Positions 51,929 to 60,816 of a stretch of DNA of 64,000 bases are shown piece after piece. The stretch is taken from assembly GCF_000422885.1 (NCBI RefSeq), contig NZ_AUGX01000025.1, positions 1 through 64,000 on the forward strand, read 5' to 3'. How positions within the stretch are numbered: position 1 is the first letter of the stretch; the number at the start of each line of letters is the position of its first letter. The translations under genes and the position numbers were made by a program. The stretch comes from Ottowia thiooxydans DSM 14619 (GTDB lineage Bacteria; Pseudomonadota; Gammaproteobacteria; Burkholderiales; Burkholderiaceae_C). Below the pieces are notes generated by a model, which was not told where the DNA came from, did no database searches, and was given only the letters and a program-made list of their open reading frames with translations.

Positions 51929-53065
51929 ATGACCAACGCCTGCGAACAACTAGCCGTCCTGGCCCCCAAATTCAAGCTGACGCGCGAAAAGCTGCTGCGC
52001 GCCCGCCACCTCCCCGGCCACGTCTACAGCTCGCCGGAGCTGTATGCAATGGAGAAAGAGCGCATCTTCATGACGCACTGGCTGTCGGTCGCGAGGGTCG
52101 AGGAAGTCCCCAACGTGGGCGACTACCTAACGTTCGAAGTGATGAACGAGCCAATCATCATTTCGCGGCCGAATCCCGACGAGATCTCCGTCTGCATGAA
52201 CATGTGCTTGCACCGCGGTGTAGCGGTGGCTAGCGGCTGTGGCCATGCGAAGGATTTCAGCTGCCCTTACCACGCTTGGACGTTCAGCGTGGACGGTAAG
52301 CTGATCGCCGCTCCAGGCATGAAGGAGTCGGAGGTGGACATGAAGAACGCGCGCCTGAAGAAGTTGCAAGTAAAGATCTGGCGCGGTTGGGTGTTCGTGA
52401 ACTTCGCGGAGGACCCGATACCGTTTGAGGAGTACATGGGTGTCATGGAAGACAAACTGTGGTGGTTCCAGTCTGACCAGTGCAAGGTAGCACGCAAGGC
52501 CATAATCGACGTCAAGTGCAACTGGAAATTCTTGGTCGAAAATCTTATCGACATTTATCACGTTGGTGTCATCCACCGCAGCACCTTCGGTGGCTTTGTT
52601 AAGGGCGAGAAGCTGAGGTTTAACCTGGAGGCTAACGGTGCTTGGCACACGCGCTACGAAGCGCGCCCGCACAGCAAGGGTGGTGAGCAGGTGTTTCCTA
52701 CCCTGCCCTGGGCCACTGAAGAGTCGCCCGGCATCGCCTGCAAGGCCGGAATCTATCCGAACATAAATCTCTCCATGCGGGCCGACAGCCTGCGGATGTG
52801 GCATATCTGGCCAATTTCACCCGGCGAGACACGCGTGGTCTGCTACATGCTCTTCCCCGAAGGCGCTTCCTCCATCCCCAACTACGACGCGGAGATGGAG
52901 AAGTACGTGGCATTCGTCAAACAGATCATCGCCGAAGACGCGATGATGGTGGAGTCATTGCAGAACGCGTCTGGCTCGAAGTTTTTCGAGCCGGGGCCCA
53001 TGGCGCCGTTAGAAGAGGCTCTCCACCACATGGAGAACCACTATGTCGACCTGATGACAGCGTGA
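51929..53065 (+). CDS. Rieske non-heme iron oxygenase, alpha subunit
   Basis: The protein has 378 residues from the ATG at 51929, chosen because GGAG lies six bases upstream. The Rieske [2Fe-2S] site is CLHRG...CPYH (Cys93, His95, Cys112, His115). The catalytic domain has NWKFLVENLIDIYHVGVIH, with the bridging Asp208 and iron ligands His211 and His216. It dioxygenates or mono-oxygenates an aromatic ring, or demethylates it. No beta-subunit gene follows; the next genes are ferredoxin and reductase, which suggests an alpha-only oxygenase. Confidence 0.9.
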   Translation: MTNACEQLAVLAPKFKLTREKLLRARHLPGHVYSSPELYAMEKERIFMTHWLSVARVEEVPNVGDYLTFEVMNEPIIISRPNPDEISVCMNMCLHRGVAVASGCGHAKDFSCPYHAWTFSVDGKLIAAPGMKESEVDMKNARLKKLQVKIWRGWVFVNFAEDPIPFEEYMGVMEDKLWWFQSDQCKVARKAIIDVKCNWKFLVENLIDIYHVGVIHRSTFGGFVKGEKLRFNLEANGAWHTRYEARPHSKGGEQVFPTLPWATEESPGIACKAGIYPNINLSMRADSLRMWHIWPISPGETRVVCYMLFPEGASSIPNYDAEMEKYVAFVKQIIAEDAMMVESLQNASGSKFFEPGPMAPLEEALHHMENHYVDLMTA

Positions 53066-53071
53066 ACGGCC

Positions 53072-53449
53072 ATGGAGCACATAAAGAGTCCGGTGCATAC
53101 CGGCGGCGGCACACCACAGGGCTGGGTTGAGGTCGCGCGGTATGACCAATTGGGCGAGGACGAAACGCTAGCCATCGAGCTCGACGGGTGTGAAGTCTGC
53201 GTCTACAACGTCGCCGGGGAGATATTCGCAACCGACAACAGGTGTACCCACGGGGATGCCGACCTATCCGACGGTCTAATCCTGGACGGCTGCATCATCG
53301 AGTGTCCACTGCACGAGGGGACGTTCAATATTCGTACCGGGGAACCGGTGGGACTACCCTGTACCGAAGCGCTGCGCTGTCATGAGGTTCGTGTCGATGC
53401 CAACTCGATCTTCCTGCGTGCGCGCCCGAGCGCAAAGGAACTCGCATGA
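53072..53449 (+). CDS. Rieske ferredoxin
   Basis: This 125-residue protein has the Rieske cluster ligands in CTHGDADLSDG (Cys58, His60) and CPLHEGTF (Cys78, His81), the usual layout of BphF/CarAc-type ferredoxins. It starts six bases after the oxygenase stop and overlaps the reductase by four bases. It carries electrons from the reductase to the oxygenase. Confidence 0.9.
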   Translation: MEHIKSPVHTGGGTPQGWVEVARYDQLGEDETLAIELDGCEVCVYNVAGEIFATDNRCTHGDADLSDGLILDGCIIECPLHEGTFNIRTGEPVGLPCTEALRCHEVRVDANSIFLRARPSAKELA

Positions 53450-54648
53450 GGGTTGTCATTGTCGGTGCTGGCCAGGCAGGAGCCTGGGTGGTGCAACGGC
53501 TTCGTGCAAACGATCCAGATTGTGTTATCACCCTGGTGGGCGAGGAGCCGTGGGCTCCATACGAGAGGCCGCCGCTATCCAAAGCCTCCTTCGTGACCGA
53601 CGACAGTGCGCCGCGCTTCATTTTATCCGTCGAGCAGGCCGCGAAACTGAACGTAAGCTTGCTGCTCGGCACGACCGTCGTTCAAATCGACCGAGCCCGC
53701 AAGTGTGCCGTCACCCGTGGACATGGCGAGCTGGCCTACGACAAACTGGTGCTTGCCACGGGGGGCTCGGCGCGCCGGTTGCAGGTGCCGGGTCACGATC
53801 TTCCAGGAGTCTGCTATCTGCGCACATGGGAGGATGCCACACAGCTGCGCGGGCGCCTGAATCGCGCGCGGACCTTGTTGGTGGTCGGGGGCGGATGGAT
53901 CGGCCTGGAAGTGGCCGCATCCGCTCGCATGCTTGGATGTAACGTCGTGCTCGTCGAGAGCTCTGAGCGGCTCTGCGCGCGCACTGTGCCACCGTGGGTC
54001 TCAGGGTACTTGGCGCGACAGCACGAACTGCGGGGAGTGACCGTCAAGCTATCCTGCGAGGTGAGCAAAATCGAACTCTCTACTGAAGGGGGACTGGTCG
54101 CGCACACGAGTGATGGAGCACTGGACGCCGACCTAATCGCGGTGGGCGTCGGATTGCAACCTAACATCGGCCTCGCAGCGGCCTGCGGTCTCGAGGTTGC
54201 TAATGGTATTCTGGTGGATGCTTTCGGCGGCACCTCCGATCCGGACATCTACGCGTGCGGCGACGTTGCCAATCAGCCACTCGCGACCAGCGGCGAGCGC
54301 ATTCGCATCGAGTCCTATGCCAATGCCATTAATCACGCAGTGACGGTCGCGGATCATCTCAGCGGCCGACCCCAAGATGGCAAGGATGTTCCTTGGTTTT
54401 GGTCCGACCAATTTGACTTCCAGCTCCAGGTCCTCGGCTATCCCAGCGGCGACGGGGAGTGGGTAACACGCGGTGATGAAGGGCAGGGCAAATTCTGCTT
54501 GTTCCAGATCCAGGGGGGTGTGCTCCAGTCCGTGATTTCTGTGAACATGGCCAGAGAATTGAAGCTTGCTAAGCGATGGATGAAGGCCGGCGTCTGCCCG
54601 CCGGCGCATGTCCTTCGCGACTTGACAGTGCGGCTCGACAAGGTTTGA
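53446..54648 (+). CDS. Ferredoxin reductase of the Rieske system (FAD/NADH)
   Basis: This 400-residue flavoprotein has an N-terminal FAD site (VVIVGAGQAGAWVVQRLRAN), a central NAD site (LLVVGGGWIGLEVAASARML) and the late FAD contact DIYACGDVAN, as in BphA4/HcaD reductases. It oxidises NADH and reduces the ferredoxin encoded just upstream. It completes a three-component oxygenase and converges with the LysR gene nine bases later. Confidence 0.9.
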   Translation: MRVVIVGAGQAGAWVVQRLRANDPDCVITLVGEEPWAPYERPPLSKASFVTDDSAPRFILSVEQAAKLNVSLLLGTTVVQIDRARKCAVTRGHGELAYDKLVLATGGSARRLQVPGHDLPGVCYLRTWEDATQLRGRLNRARTLLVVGGGWIGLEVAASARMLGCNVVLVESSERLCARTVPPWVSGYLARQHELRGVTVKLSCEVSKIELSTEGGLVAHTSDGALDADLIAVGVGLQPNIGLAAACGLEVANGILVDAFGGTSDPDIYACGDVANQPLATSGERIRIESYANAINHAVTVADHLSGRPQDGKDVPWFWSDQFDFQLQVLGYPSGDGEWVTRGDEGQGKFCLFQIQGGVLQSVISVNMARELKLAKRWMKAGVCPPAHVLRDLTVRLDKV

Positions 54649-54657
54649 TGTACCTGC

Positions 54658-55563
54658 TCAATCTTCTCGAGCTTCGTTGGTCATCAGCGCGGAAATAGTG
54701 CTTCGTAGCCACTTATTGGCAGGATCGACATGGACACGTCGGTGCCAGCACTGACGGACTGCTGCGCGGGGCAGCTCGAACGGCAAAGGCAGTATGCGCA
54801 GTCCGCCTATGCCGCGCACGGTGTTCTCGGGGACTGTGGCAATCAGCCTCGTTTTGGCGACAACCAGCGCCGCCATGTGGTAATGGACGACAGATAGTCG
54901 GACATTCCTGCTCATGCGCTGCGCAGCAAGGTGCTGCTGGAGCACGGATTCCGCGTTGCCGCCGGTTGCGATTACGTGCTCCAGTGAGAGGAAGCGTTCC
55001 AGCGTGATCGGCTCGTCCGCCAGAGGATGGCCGTGGGCGAGGATGCACACGTAGCGGTCGCTGAAAAGATGCTGCTGGAAGAAGTTCACCTCAGGCAGGG
55101 AGACGTTACCTATGGACAGGTCTAGTGCGCCAGTGCGGAGTGCATCAGGGTACATCGACGTTGCCATCCTTAGGGCGTCGATGCGAATGCCCGGTGCGAC
55201 GGACACGAGATGGTCGGTCAGCACCGGCAGCAGCACCTTTTCGCCGACGTCGGACATGGCGATATTGAAAACGTGCTTGCTAGAGGTGGGGTTGAACCCT
55301 GTGGCGAGTGTCAGGCTTGCTTCCATGAGCCTGAGCGCTTGGTGGATAGGATCAGTCATGGCCAGCGCAAGGGGCGTCGGCTCCATTGCCCGCCCGCCTC
55401 GCACGAACAGGGGGTCGTTGCACTGCTGTCTCAGACGCTGCAATGCATTGCTAATGGATGGCTGCGTCAGCCCGAGGGTGTCTGCGGCGCGGGACACGTT
55501 CCGTTCACGCTCAAGTGCCGCGAACACCCGCAGAAGGTTGAGATCAAAATTCCTGATGTTCAT
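54658..55563 (-). CDS. LysR-family regulator (NahR/LinR-like)
   Basis: The protein has 301 residues from the ATG at 55563 (MNIRNFDLNLLRVFAALERE). The HTH is NVSRAADTLGLTQPSISNAL and the opening NFDLNLLRVFAALE is typical of the NahR/NodD-like aromatic group. It is convergent with the Rieske operon rather than divergent from it, so it may act on the ATCGAT array or on the palindromes at 50.5 kb from a distance. The effector is probably an aromatic acid. Confidence 0.85.
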   Translation of the reverse strand: MNIRNFDLNLLRVFAALERERNVSRAADTLGLTQPSISNALQRLRQQCNDPLFVRGGRAMEPTPLALAMTDPIHQALRLMEASLTLATGFNPTSSKHVFNIAMSDVGEKVLLPVLTDHLVSVAPGIRIDALRMATSMYPDALRTGALDLSIGNVSLPEVNFFQQHLFSDRYVCILAHGHPLADEPITLERFLSLEHVIATGGNAESVLQQHLAAQRMSRNVRLSVVHYHMAALVVAKTRLIATVPENTVRGIGGLRILPLPFELPRAAVRQCWHRRVHVDPANKWLRSTISALMTNEARED

Positions 55564-56132
55564 GCGGTAGGCTGGCTTAAACACGTATCTAGGTGGTCGT
55601 CCATCACCAACAAGCTCAGGAACTCTGGTTGCATATAGCCTAGCTTGCGAGACTAGCGCCTAGTTTTCCTATGACGTCCTGCACTCGCGCTCGCGCATGA
55701 CCATTTTCATGCAAGGTTTTCCGCAGAAAATTTCATCGCTCAATTCGTGACGTTCTTATCTTCGAAAGCTGCTGCTAGCGCATGCGCCGACCTTCGGCGA
55801 GTTGATGACGATCAGGCGACACTTAATCGTAGGACGTGTAGCGAACTAAAAAGTACCAGAGCGGGTTGTGCGGAGAAAGGAAGCGTCACAGCCGCGACTG
55901 CAGACATTCTATCCAGAACGTGTGCAAAGTTCGCATGGCGCGATGCGTTCGAGCCGAGCCCGCGGCCAATTAAAAGTCCGCGGTCTTTGGGCTCTACGGA
56001 ATCGGGCGCAATGCAAATTAACGCCGGTCGAGGCCTTCACCGAACCGAACTGGGGGTTGACCCAGCCGTGTCCTGCGTCGTGGGGGAGCTTGACCTGTCA
56101 TGCGGCTTTCCTCTGCGGAATAACCGGAGGAG
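55564..56132. other. Intergenic region at the right edge of the island, no gene recognised
   Basis: These 569 bp lie between the LysR start and the right direct repeat. Open frames here are short and show no family. The stretch should contain the LysR promoter; from ~55.7 to 56.1 kb it looks like worn sequence without gene structure. It has no visible match to the region left of the other repeat copy. Confidence 0.4.
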
Positions 56133-56201
56133 TCTCAATCCACGTGAATGTTCTTCGCCTTGATGAGCGCAGCCCACCGAACACGCTCGGTTTCAGCAAA
56201 A
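56133..56201. repeat. Right copy of the 69-bp direct repeat bounding the catabolic island
   Basis: This is the intact 3' end of the Bug gene at 56135-57115, repeated with three mismatches at 45801-45869 in the same orientation. Between the copies lie the ~10-kb Rieske/monooxygenase/fumarylacetoacetase genes. Confidence 0.85.
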
Positions 56202-57115
56202 CGTTCGAATTCCGCGGTGGACTTGCTGGTCACTGGCTCCAGCCCCATACCGCGCAATTTTTGCGCTACATCCGGGCTTTCGATGGCGTCACGAATACCG
56301 GCGAAAAGTTTTTCCACAATGGCGGGCGGTGTGCCACGCGCCACTGCAAACCCCATCCACGAAATGGCTGAGAAGTTCGGATAGCCCTGCTCTGCGATGG
56401 TGGGCACGTCGGGTGCGACTGCCGCACGTGCAGGCGTTGAAATGCCCAGCGCCCGCAGCTTGCTCCCCTTGATCTGTGGCAGCGCCGTGGGGGACTCCAG
56501 CATCGCCACATCTATGACGCCCGCCAGCAGGTCCGCCACTGCGGGGCCCGAACCGCGGTAGGCCACATGCTTGATGTCTACCTTGGCTTGTTCTGCAAGG
56601 CCTTCCATCGACATGTGGTGGATGGTCCCTATGCCTGCCGAGCCATAAGACAAGCGGCCAGGGTTCTTGCGCGCTGCTTCTATGAAATCAGACAAGTTCT
56701 TGTATGGGCTATCCATCTTCACCGCGATGAGAAGCGGGGTGCGAACGATCTGCGTCAGTGGCAGGAGTGTCTTCTCAGGCAGCGTGATGGGCTTGCTCTG
56801 CAACGCCGCAGCGACGGCCAATGTGTCTGCCGTGGCTGCCAGCAAGGTATAGCCATCTGCGGGCGCTGTGGCCACGGCGTGGGCACCGATCAGAGTGCCT
56901 GCACCGGGTTTGTTGTCCATCACCACCGGCTGGCCCCAATCTGTGCTCAGCTTGTTACCCACCATGCGCGCAATTACATCCACACCGCCCCCTGGAGGAA
57001 ACGGCACGATGACCTTCACGGGTTTGTTCGGAAAATTGTCTTGCGCAAAGCTGGGAGCTTGCGTGACAAGCAGCGCGCAAGCGAGCAAAGTGCGTACAGC
57101 GTGGATCGACTTCAT
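56135..57115 (-). CDS. Bug-type tripartite tricarboxylate receptor
   Basis: The protein has 326 residues from the ATG at 57115 (a longer frame to 57145 has no good signal peptide). The signal peptide is cut near SFA/QD, and the Bug hallmarks are PVKVIVPFPPGGGVDVIARM and DNKPGAGTLIGAH. It is probably the last gene of the leftward SDR/TPP/ALDH set, although 390 bp and a repeat separate it from the SDR gene. A perfect palindrome lies 76 bp upstream. Its 3' end is duplicated at 45.8 kb. Confidence 0.9.
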   Translation of the reverse strand: MKSIHAVRTLLACALLVTQAPSFAQDNFPNKPVKVIVPFPPGGGVDVIARMVGNKLSTDWGQPVVMDNKPGAGTLIGAHAVATAPADGYTLLAATADTLAVAAALQSKPITLPEKTLLPLTQIVRTPLLIAVKMDSPYKNLSDFIEAARKNPGRLSYGSAGIGTIHHMSMEGLAEQAKVDIKHVAYRGSGPAVADLLAGVIDVAMLESPTALPQIKGSKLRALGISTPARAAVAPDVPTIAEQGYPNFSAISWMGFAVARGTPPAIVEKLFAGIRDAIESPDVAQKLRGMGLEPVTSKSTAEFERFAETERVRWAALIKAKNIHVD

Positions 57116-57190
57116 CGTGGGGTACCTCAAAACGGTGGCGGTCACACACCCGCTACAAAGTCAGCTATCCAGTCTTCGAGCGGGGCTATT

Positions 57191-57205
57191 GATATTCCGA
57201 ATATC
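57191..57205. promoter_or_regulatory. Palindrome GATATTC-C-GAATATC upstream of the Bug gene
   Basis: This perfect 15-bp dyad, followed by CGGAC and, 20 bp on, CTATTCGGATA, lies in front of the leftward Bug gene. TATTCGGA also occurs in the direct repeat at 31923. This suggests a shared regulator, which is not identified. Confidence 0.5.
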
Positions 57206-57350
57206 GGACGCGCGAATGCGCTATTCGGATAAAACAATATTGCCATGCCCAGGCCACATTGACAAGGGGAAATGAAGACAAAAGCCCTGCCCGACAAGGC
57301 TTCAATCGGCTGATTTTCCACACAGCCGTTTACAGCGAGCTTATTTAGAA

Positions 57351-57460
57351 CCGTTCACGCTGAGGTTCAACGGTTTCTCGCAAGCGTTGAGAGGGATTCA
57401 ATCAATACACACCGTTCGGGCTGAGCTTGTCGAAGCCTTGTGCAACGCGTCGACAGGCTC
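57351..57460. repeat. Dispersed intergenic repeat, second copy
   Basis: Contains CCGTTCACGCTGAGGTTC and the inverse-type ACCGTTCGGGCTGAGCTTGT, then CGAAGCC and GTCGACAGGCTCGAGC. It belongs to the same repeat group as 29916-29999. It fills the spacer between the SDR stop and the Bug start. Confidence 0.65.
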
Positions 57461-57505
57461 GAGCAGTGTTTATCGATCAAGAGCAACACCGTCTCAATCC
57501 CCAAT

Positions 57506-58264
57506 TCAGTGCGCCAACCAACCCCCGTCAATGGCGATAGTGCTGCCCGTCATATAGCTGGCATGGGAAGAGCAAGCGAACAACACGGCGCCGGCCATTT
57601 CCTCTGGGCGGCTGGCCCGGCCCATGGGGATCCGCTTCAAGAAGTCAGCCAGCGCCTGTGGGTTGGCGAGCAAACCCGCAGTCAAGCCCGATTCAGTCAC
57701 ACCAGGCGCCAGCATATTGACGCGAACACCACGTGGTGCCAGCTCGATGGCCAGGGACTGGGTTACGTTGTGCACGGCTGCCTTGGAAGCTGCGTAAGCG
57801 ACGGACCTCGGCTTTCCCAGGAAAGACAGTGTGGAGCCGACATTCAAAATCGTACCGCGCGTTTCCAGCACATGGGGCACGAATGCCGCGATCATGTTGT
57901 GCAAGCCATTGAGGTTGACATTGATGACGCGATCCCAAACGGCATCCGCTTCTTCCGTGCCCACATCCGCTTTGCCATCTGTGCCTGCGTTGTTGATCAG
58001 ATGATGGACTGCGCCAGCTTCTGACATCACTTTGGCGGCCAAGGCCCTGCATCCCGCCCGGTCCGTAATGTCCAGTTCATGCACGAACGGCTCAGCCCCT
58101 CCCTTGGCCTTGATCTCCGCGGCAGTGGCGGCCAGTTGGTCGGCCGAGCGGTCTACCAGCACCAAGCGCGCGCCCGCCTCCGCAAAAGCAATCGCAAGCG
58201 AGCGGCCAATGCCACTAGCCGCACCTGTGACCAGCACGAGTTCGTTGTCAAAGCGAATTTGCAT
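57506..58264 (-). CDS. Short-chain dehydrogenase/reductase
   Basis: This 252-residue classical SDR has the cofactor motif TGAASGIG, NNAG, the catalytic Ser in NVGSTLSF and YAASK. Asp at the end of beta-2 (LVLVDRSADQ) favours NAD(H). It lies in the leftward set with a TPP enzyme and aldehyde dehydrogenase and may oxidise an alcohol to the ketone or oxoacid used by those enzymes. Confidence 0.85.
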   Translation of the reverse strand: MQIRFDNELVLVTGAASGIGRSLAIAFAEAGARLVLVDRSADQLAATAAEIKAKGGAEPFVHELDITDRAGCRALAAKVMSEAGAVHHLINNAGTDGKADVGTEEADAVWDRVINVNLNGLHNMIAAFVPHVLETRGTILNVGSTLSFLGKPRSVAYAASKAAVHNVTQSLAIELAPRGVRVNMLAPGVTESGLTAGLLANPQALADFLKRIPMGRASRPEEMAGAVLFACSSHASYMTGSTIAIDGGWLAH

Positions 58265-58354
58265 AGTGACCTTTCATTTTTTAGGTTCAACCTGAAGGCA
58301 ATCGAGGTGCGGATCGTTCAAATTCATGAAGAATGCGCTAGCAGTATCAAGCGT

Positions 58355-58897
58355 TCAACTGCCGCTTCTAGGTTGTACATGTAAGTGGCAGCAGCCCTGA
58401 CCGCCTGGTGCCCAGGTATCGTTCCTGATGGCAAAGCCGGCGCCTTCAAACAAGCCTACATCTCCGCCTCCGGCAATGCGAAGCAGCACCTGCATGCGTT
58501 CCGGCGAGAGCTTCGCTTCTTCGTAGGCCTCCTTGATGGGGCACGTATGGAACTTCAGATCCAGTTTGCGTGCATCGCATTGCGCGACCTCGATTTCGAA
58601 CAGGCCACCATGGTCTGGAAGAAAGTCGATGAAGCGGTCGCGCAGCGCCGGCATGTTGCTGGGCGCGCAGTCAGAGAAAAAGCGTTTGCCCGCGCCCTCG
58701 CTGCGCTTGTGCATGACACGCCGGAGCAATGCTTCAGCGCGCTCCAAACCCATCTCGGGTTCCAGCTCGTCCAAAAGCGCCGCCATCAGCATGGCGCGGC
58801 TCTTGAGCAGGTTCTTCACTTGAGTGCGTAAATCAGCTACCGCGGGATCGACGGCAGTGGTTTTGGCTTGATCTGCTTGAGCTTGATCTGGCTGCAT
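58355..58897 (-). CDS. L-2-amino-thiazoline-4-carboxylate hydrolase-like protein
   Basis: This 180-residue protein has the C-terminal pattern of the ATC hydrolase family (PF14196): CPIKEAYEEAKLSPERMQVL, then GDVGLFEGAGFAIRND and GCCHLHV. ATC hydrolase opens a thiazoline ring to N-carbamoyl-cysteine in one Pseudomonas pathway, but most family members are uncharacterised. Its 20-bp spacing from the TPP gene points to a joint pathway. The assignment rests on the C-terminal half. Confidence 0.6.
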   Translation of the reverse strand: MQPDQAQADQAKTTAVDPAVADLRTQVKNLLKSRAMLMAALLDELEPEMGLERAEALLRRVMHKRSEGAGKRFFSDCAPSNMPALRDRFIDFLPDHGGLFEIEVAQCDARKLDLKFHTCPIKEAYEEAKLSPERMQVLLRIAGGGDVGLFEGAGFAIRNDTWAPGGQGCCHLHVQPRSGS

Positions 58898-58917
58898 GGA
58901 ATCTCCGATCTTGAACT

Positions 58918-60594
58918 TCAGTTCTTCAACAAATTGGCGATAGGGTCCGCCGGTTCAGGCGAAGGTCTTTTGAAAACGCTGTTGTAGCCAATGAGATGCC
59001 AGGCGCTGGGCATAGGCCCCACACGAACTTCCAGCAGACTCGGCCCACCACGCGAGAGTGCGCCGCGCAGGGCGGTCTCCATTTCGGCCGATGATGACAC
59101 CGTGGCCGAAGGAATTCCGAACGCATCCGCCAGCTTGGGGAAATCCGGGTTGCACAGCTCAACACCCACCGTGTGGCCAAAGGTTTGTTGCTGAAGTAAA
59201 CGGACGTTGCCAAAATGTCCATCATTGAACACGATCACCACCATGTTCAGCCCATAGCGGCGTGCCGTGGCCAACTCCTGCATCCCCCACCCGAAGCCAC
59301 CATCCCCGGTGATACACACCACGGCGCGGTCGGGCATGGCGGCGGCCACACCCAGCGCTGTGGGGAAGCCAAAGCCCAGTGTGCCTTGGTAGCCTGGGGT
59401 GACCAGGGTTCTGGGCTGATGTACCGGGTAGGCCACGGTGGAGAGGTAGCCCACCTGGGTCAGTTCGTTGATGAGGAAGCCATCATCTGGAATGGCGCGG
59501 CGCAATGCCTGCACATAGGAGAACTGAGGCTCCACTTCACGGATCTGTTGCGCTGCCCATTGGCGCGCCGCTTCGACTACATGCACACGCGAAGTGTTGC
59601 TTGCAGGCAAAGCGCGTGTGAGCGCTTCCAACCCCAGGCATGCGTCGGCTTGTACCAGCAGACCCGGCTTGCGCGGAGGCGCCGCCGCCTCAGCTTCCAC
59701 GTTCAGATAAATGAACTGGGTGTCTGGAGAAGCCCACTGCGGCACAGGCGCCATTCGGTTCATGAAGCGGCTTCCCACCACCAGCACCACATCCGCATGG
59801 CGTATGACGGCACGCCCCGCCACGGAGGTAACGGCCATAGGATGCCGATCAGAGATCGCCCCACGGCTGGTCTCCGCCATGATCACAGGCGCTTGCAAGC
59901 GCGAAGCCAGTTCTTCCAACGCGGCGGAAGCATCCGCCGCGAGCACACCGCCACCGGCGTGAATGACTGGAAACTTCGCAGCAGCCAGCACTGCCGCTGC
60001 AGCTTCGATTTGCGAGGCATCGGGTGCGAGCCGGCCGTCGGTGTTCAGCGGCGGCTGAACCAGCTCTACCTCGGCAGCGGTGCTCAGCACGTCGTGGGGA
60101 ATTTCAATGCCCACGGGTTGCGGGCGACCGCTGCGGATTTTTGAAACTGCTTCACGCACCAGCGCCGGAACCTGGCTAGGCGTGGTGGCCATGCCATGCC
60201 ATTTGGTCACACTGCCTATCAGCTCAGACTGCCCCTTGATCTCATGCAGCATGCCGTAGCCCGCACCAATCGTGGTGGAGTGGATCTGCCCCGTGATCGA
60301 CAGCAATGGCGATGAGCACGCATAGGCCGTGGAAAGCCCTGCCATGGCATTGGTGAGACCCGGGCCGGGCACGGTCATGCACACACCAATTTTTCCGCTG
60401 GCGCGTGCGTAGCCATCCGCCATATAGCTCGTGGTTTGTTCGTGCCTGGGAATCAACAAGCGAAACGCATCGCCCATCTCGCGGATGCCATCCACCGCCC
60501 AGTCCAGTTGAACCCCGGGTACCAGAAAGATGTCTTGCAGACCTTCCAACGCCAACTGCTTGGCCAGTGCCTGCCCACCTGTCATTTTTGACAT
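58918..60594 (-). CDS. TPP-dependent enzyme (acetolactate synthase/benzoylformate decarboxylase family)
   Basis: This 558-residue protein has AAGGAA before the ATG. The catalytic Glu lies in IPRHEQTTSYMADGYARASG, and the TPP-Mg motif reads CITGDGGFGWGMQELATARR to NDGHFGN. The central domain keeps the FAD/ADP-like fold of the family. It may decarboxylate a 2-oxo acid or join two carbonyl compounds. With an aldehyde dehydrogenase directly upstream, decarboxylation to an aldehyde followed by oxidation is the simplest reading. Confidence 0.85.
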   Translation of the reverse strand: MSKMTGGQALAKQLALEGLQDIFLVPGVQLDWAVDGIREMGDAFRLLIPRHEQTTSYMADGYARASGKIGVCMTVPGPGLTNAMAGLSTAYACSSPLLSITGQIHSTTIGAGYGMLHEIKGQSELIGSVTKWHGMATTPSQVPALVREAVSKIRSGRPQPVGIEIPHDVLSTAAEVELVQPPLNTDGRLAPDASQIEAAAAVLAAAKFPVIHAGGGVLAADASAALEELASRLQAPVIMAETSRGAISDRHPMAVTSVAGRAVIRHADVVLVVGSRFMNRMAPVPQWASPDTQFIYLNVEAEAAAPPRKPGLLVQADACLGLEALTRALPASNTSRVHVVEAARQWAAQQIREVEPQFSYVQALRRAIPDDGFLINELTQVGYLSTVAYPVHQPRTLVTPGYQGTLGFGFPTALGVAAAMPDRAVVCITGDGGFGWGMQELATARRYGLNMVVIVFNDGHFGNVRLLQQQTFGHTVGVELCNPDFPKLADAFGIPSATVSSSAEMETALRGALSRGGPSLLEVRVGPMPSAWHLIGYNSVFKRPSPEPADPIANLLKN

Positions 60595-60730
60595 ACGAAA
60601 ATTCCTTACTCTCGTTTTCTATTTCATGACATCCGCCACCTGCCTAAAGGAACCCTCCTTCTCACCATCACAGCTACTGGGCGAAAGAATTTTTTCTCCT
60701 TCATCACAGCGGCTACCGGTAAAAAGAAAC

Positions 60731-60753
60731 GCCCTCTCCCTCTGGGAGAGGGC
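60731..60753 (-). terminator. Terminator-like hairpin, also a dispersed repeat
   Basis: GCCCTCTCCC-TCT-GGGAGAGGGC is a perfect 10-bp stem. On the minus strand it is followed by GTTTCTTTTTA, so it can end transcription after the aldehyde dehydrogenase (stop 60817) and separate it in part from the TPP gene. The flanking GGGGGTGAGGG is typical of a widespread proteobacterial intergenic repeat. Confidence 0.7.
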
Positions 60754-60816
60754 GGGGGTGAGGGCAAGCGGCGTGTCCTGATGTATGGACTCTCAATAGA
60801 ACGTGAACCGCCCTAC

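Noticed and set aside
55747-56371. Two overlapping open frames of 138 and 167 codons between LysR and the Bug gene
   Set aside because: They overlap each other and run into the antisense of the Bug 3' end, share the accidental LNPRECSSP tail with the 45.8-kb copy, and show no family.
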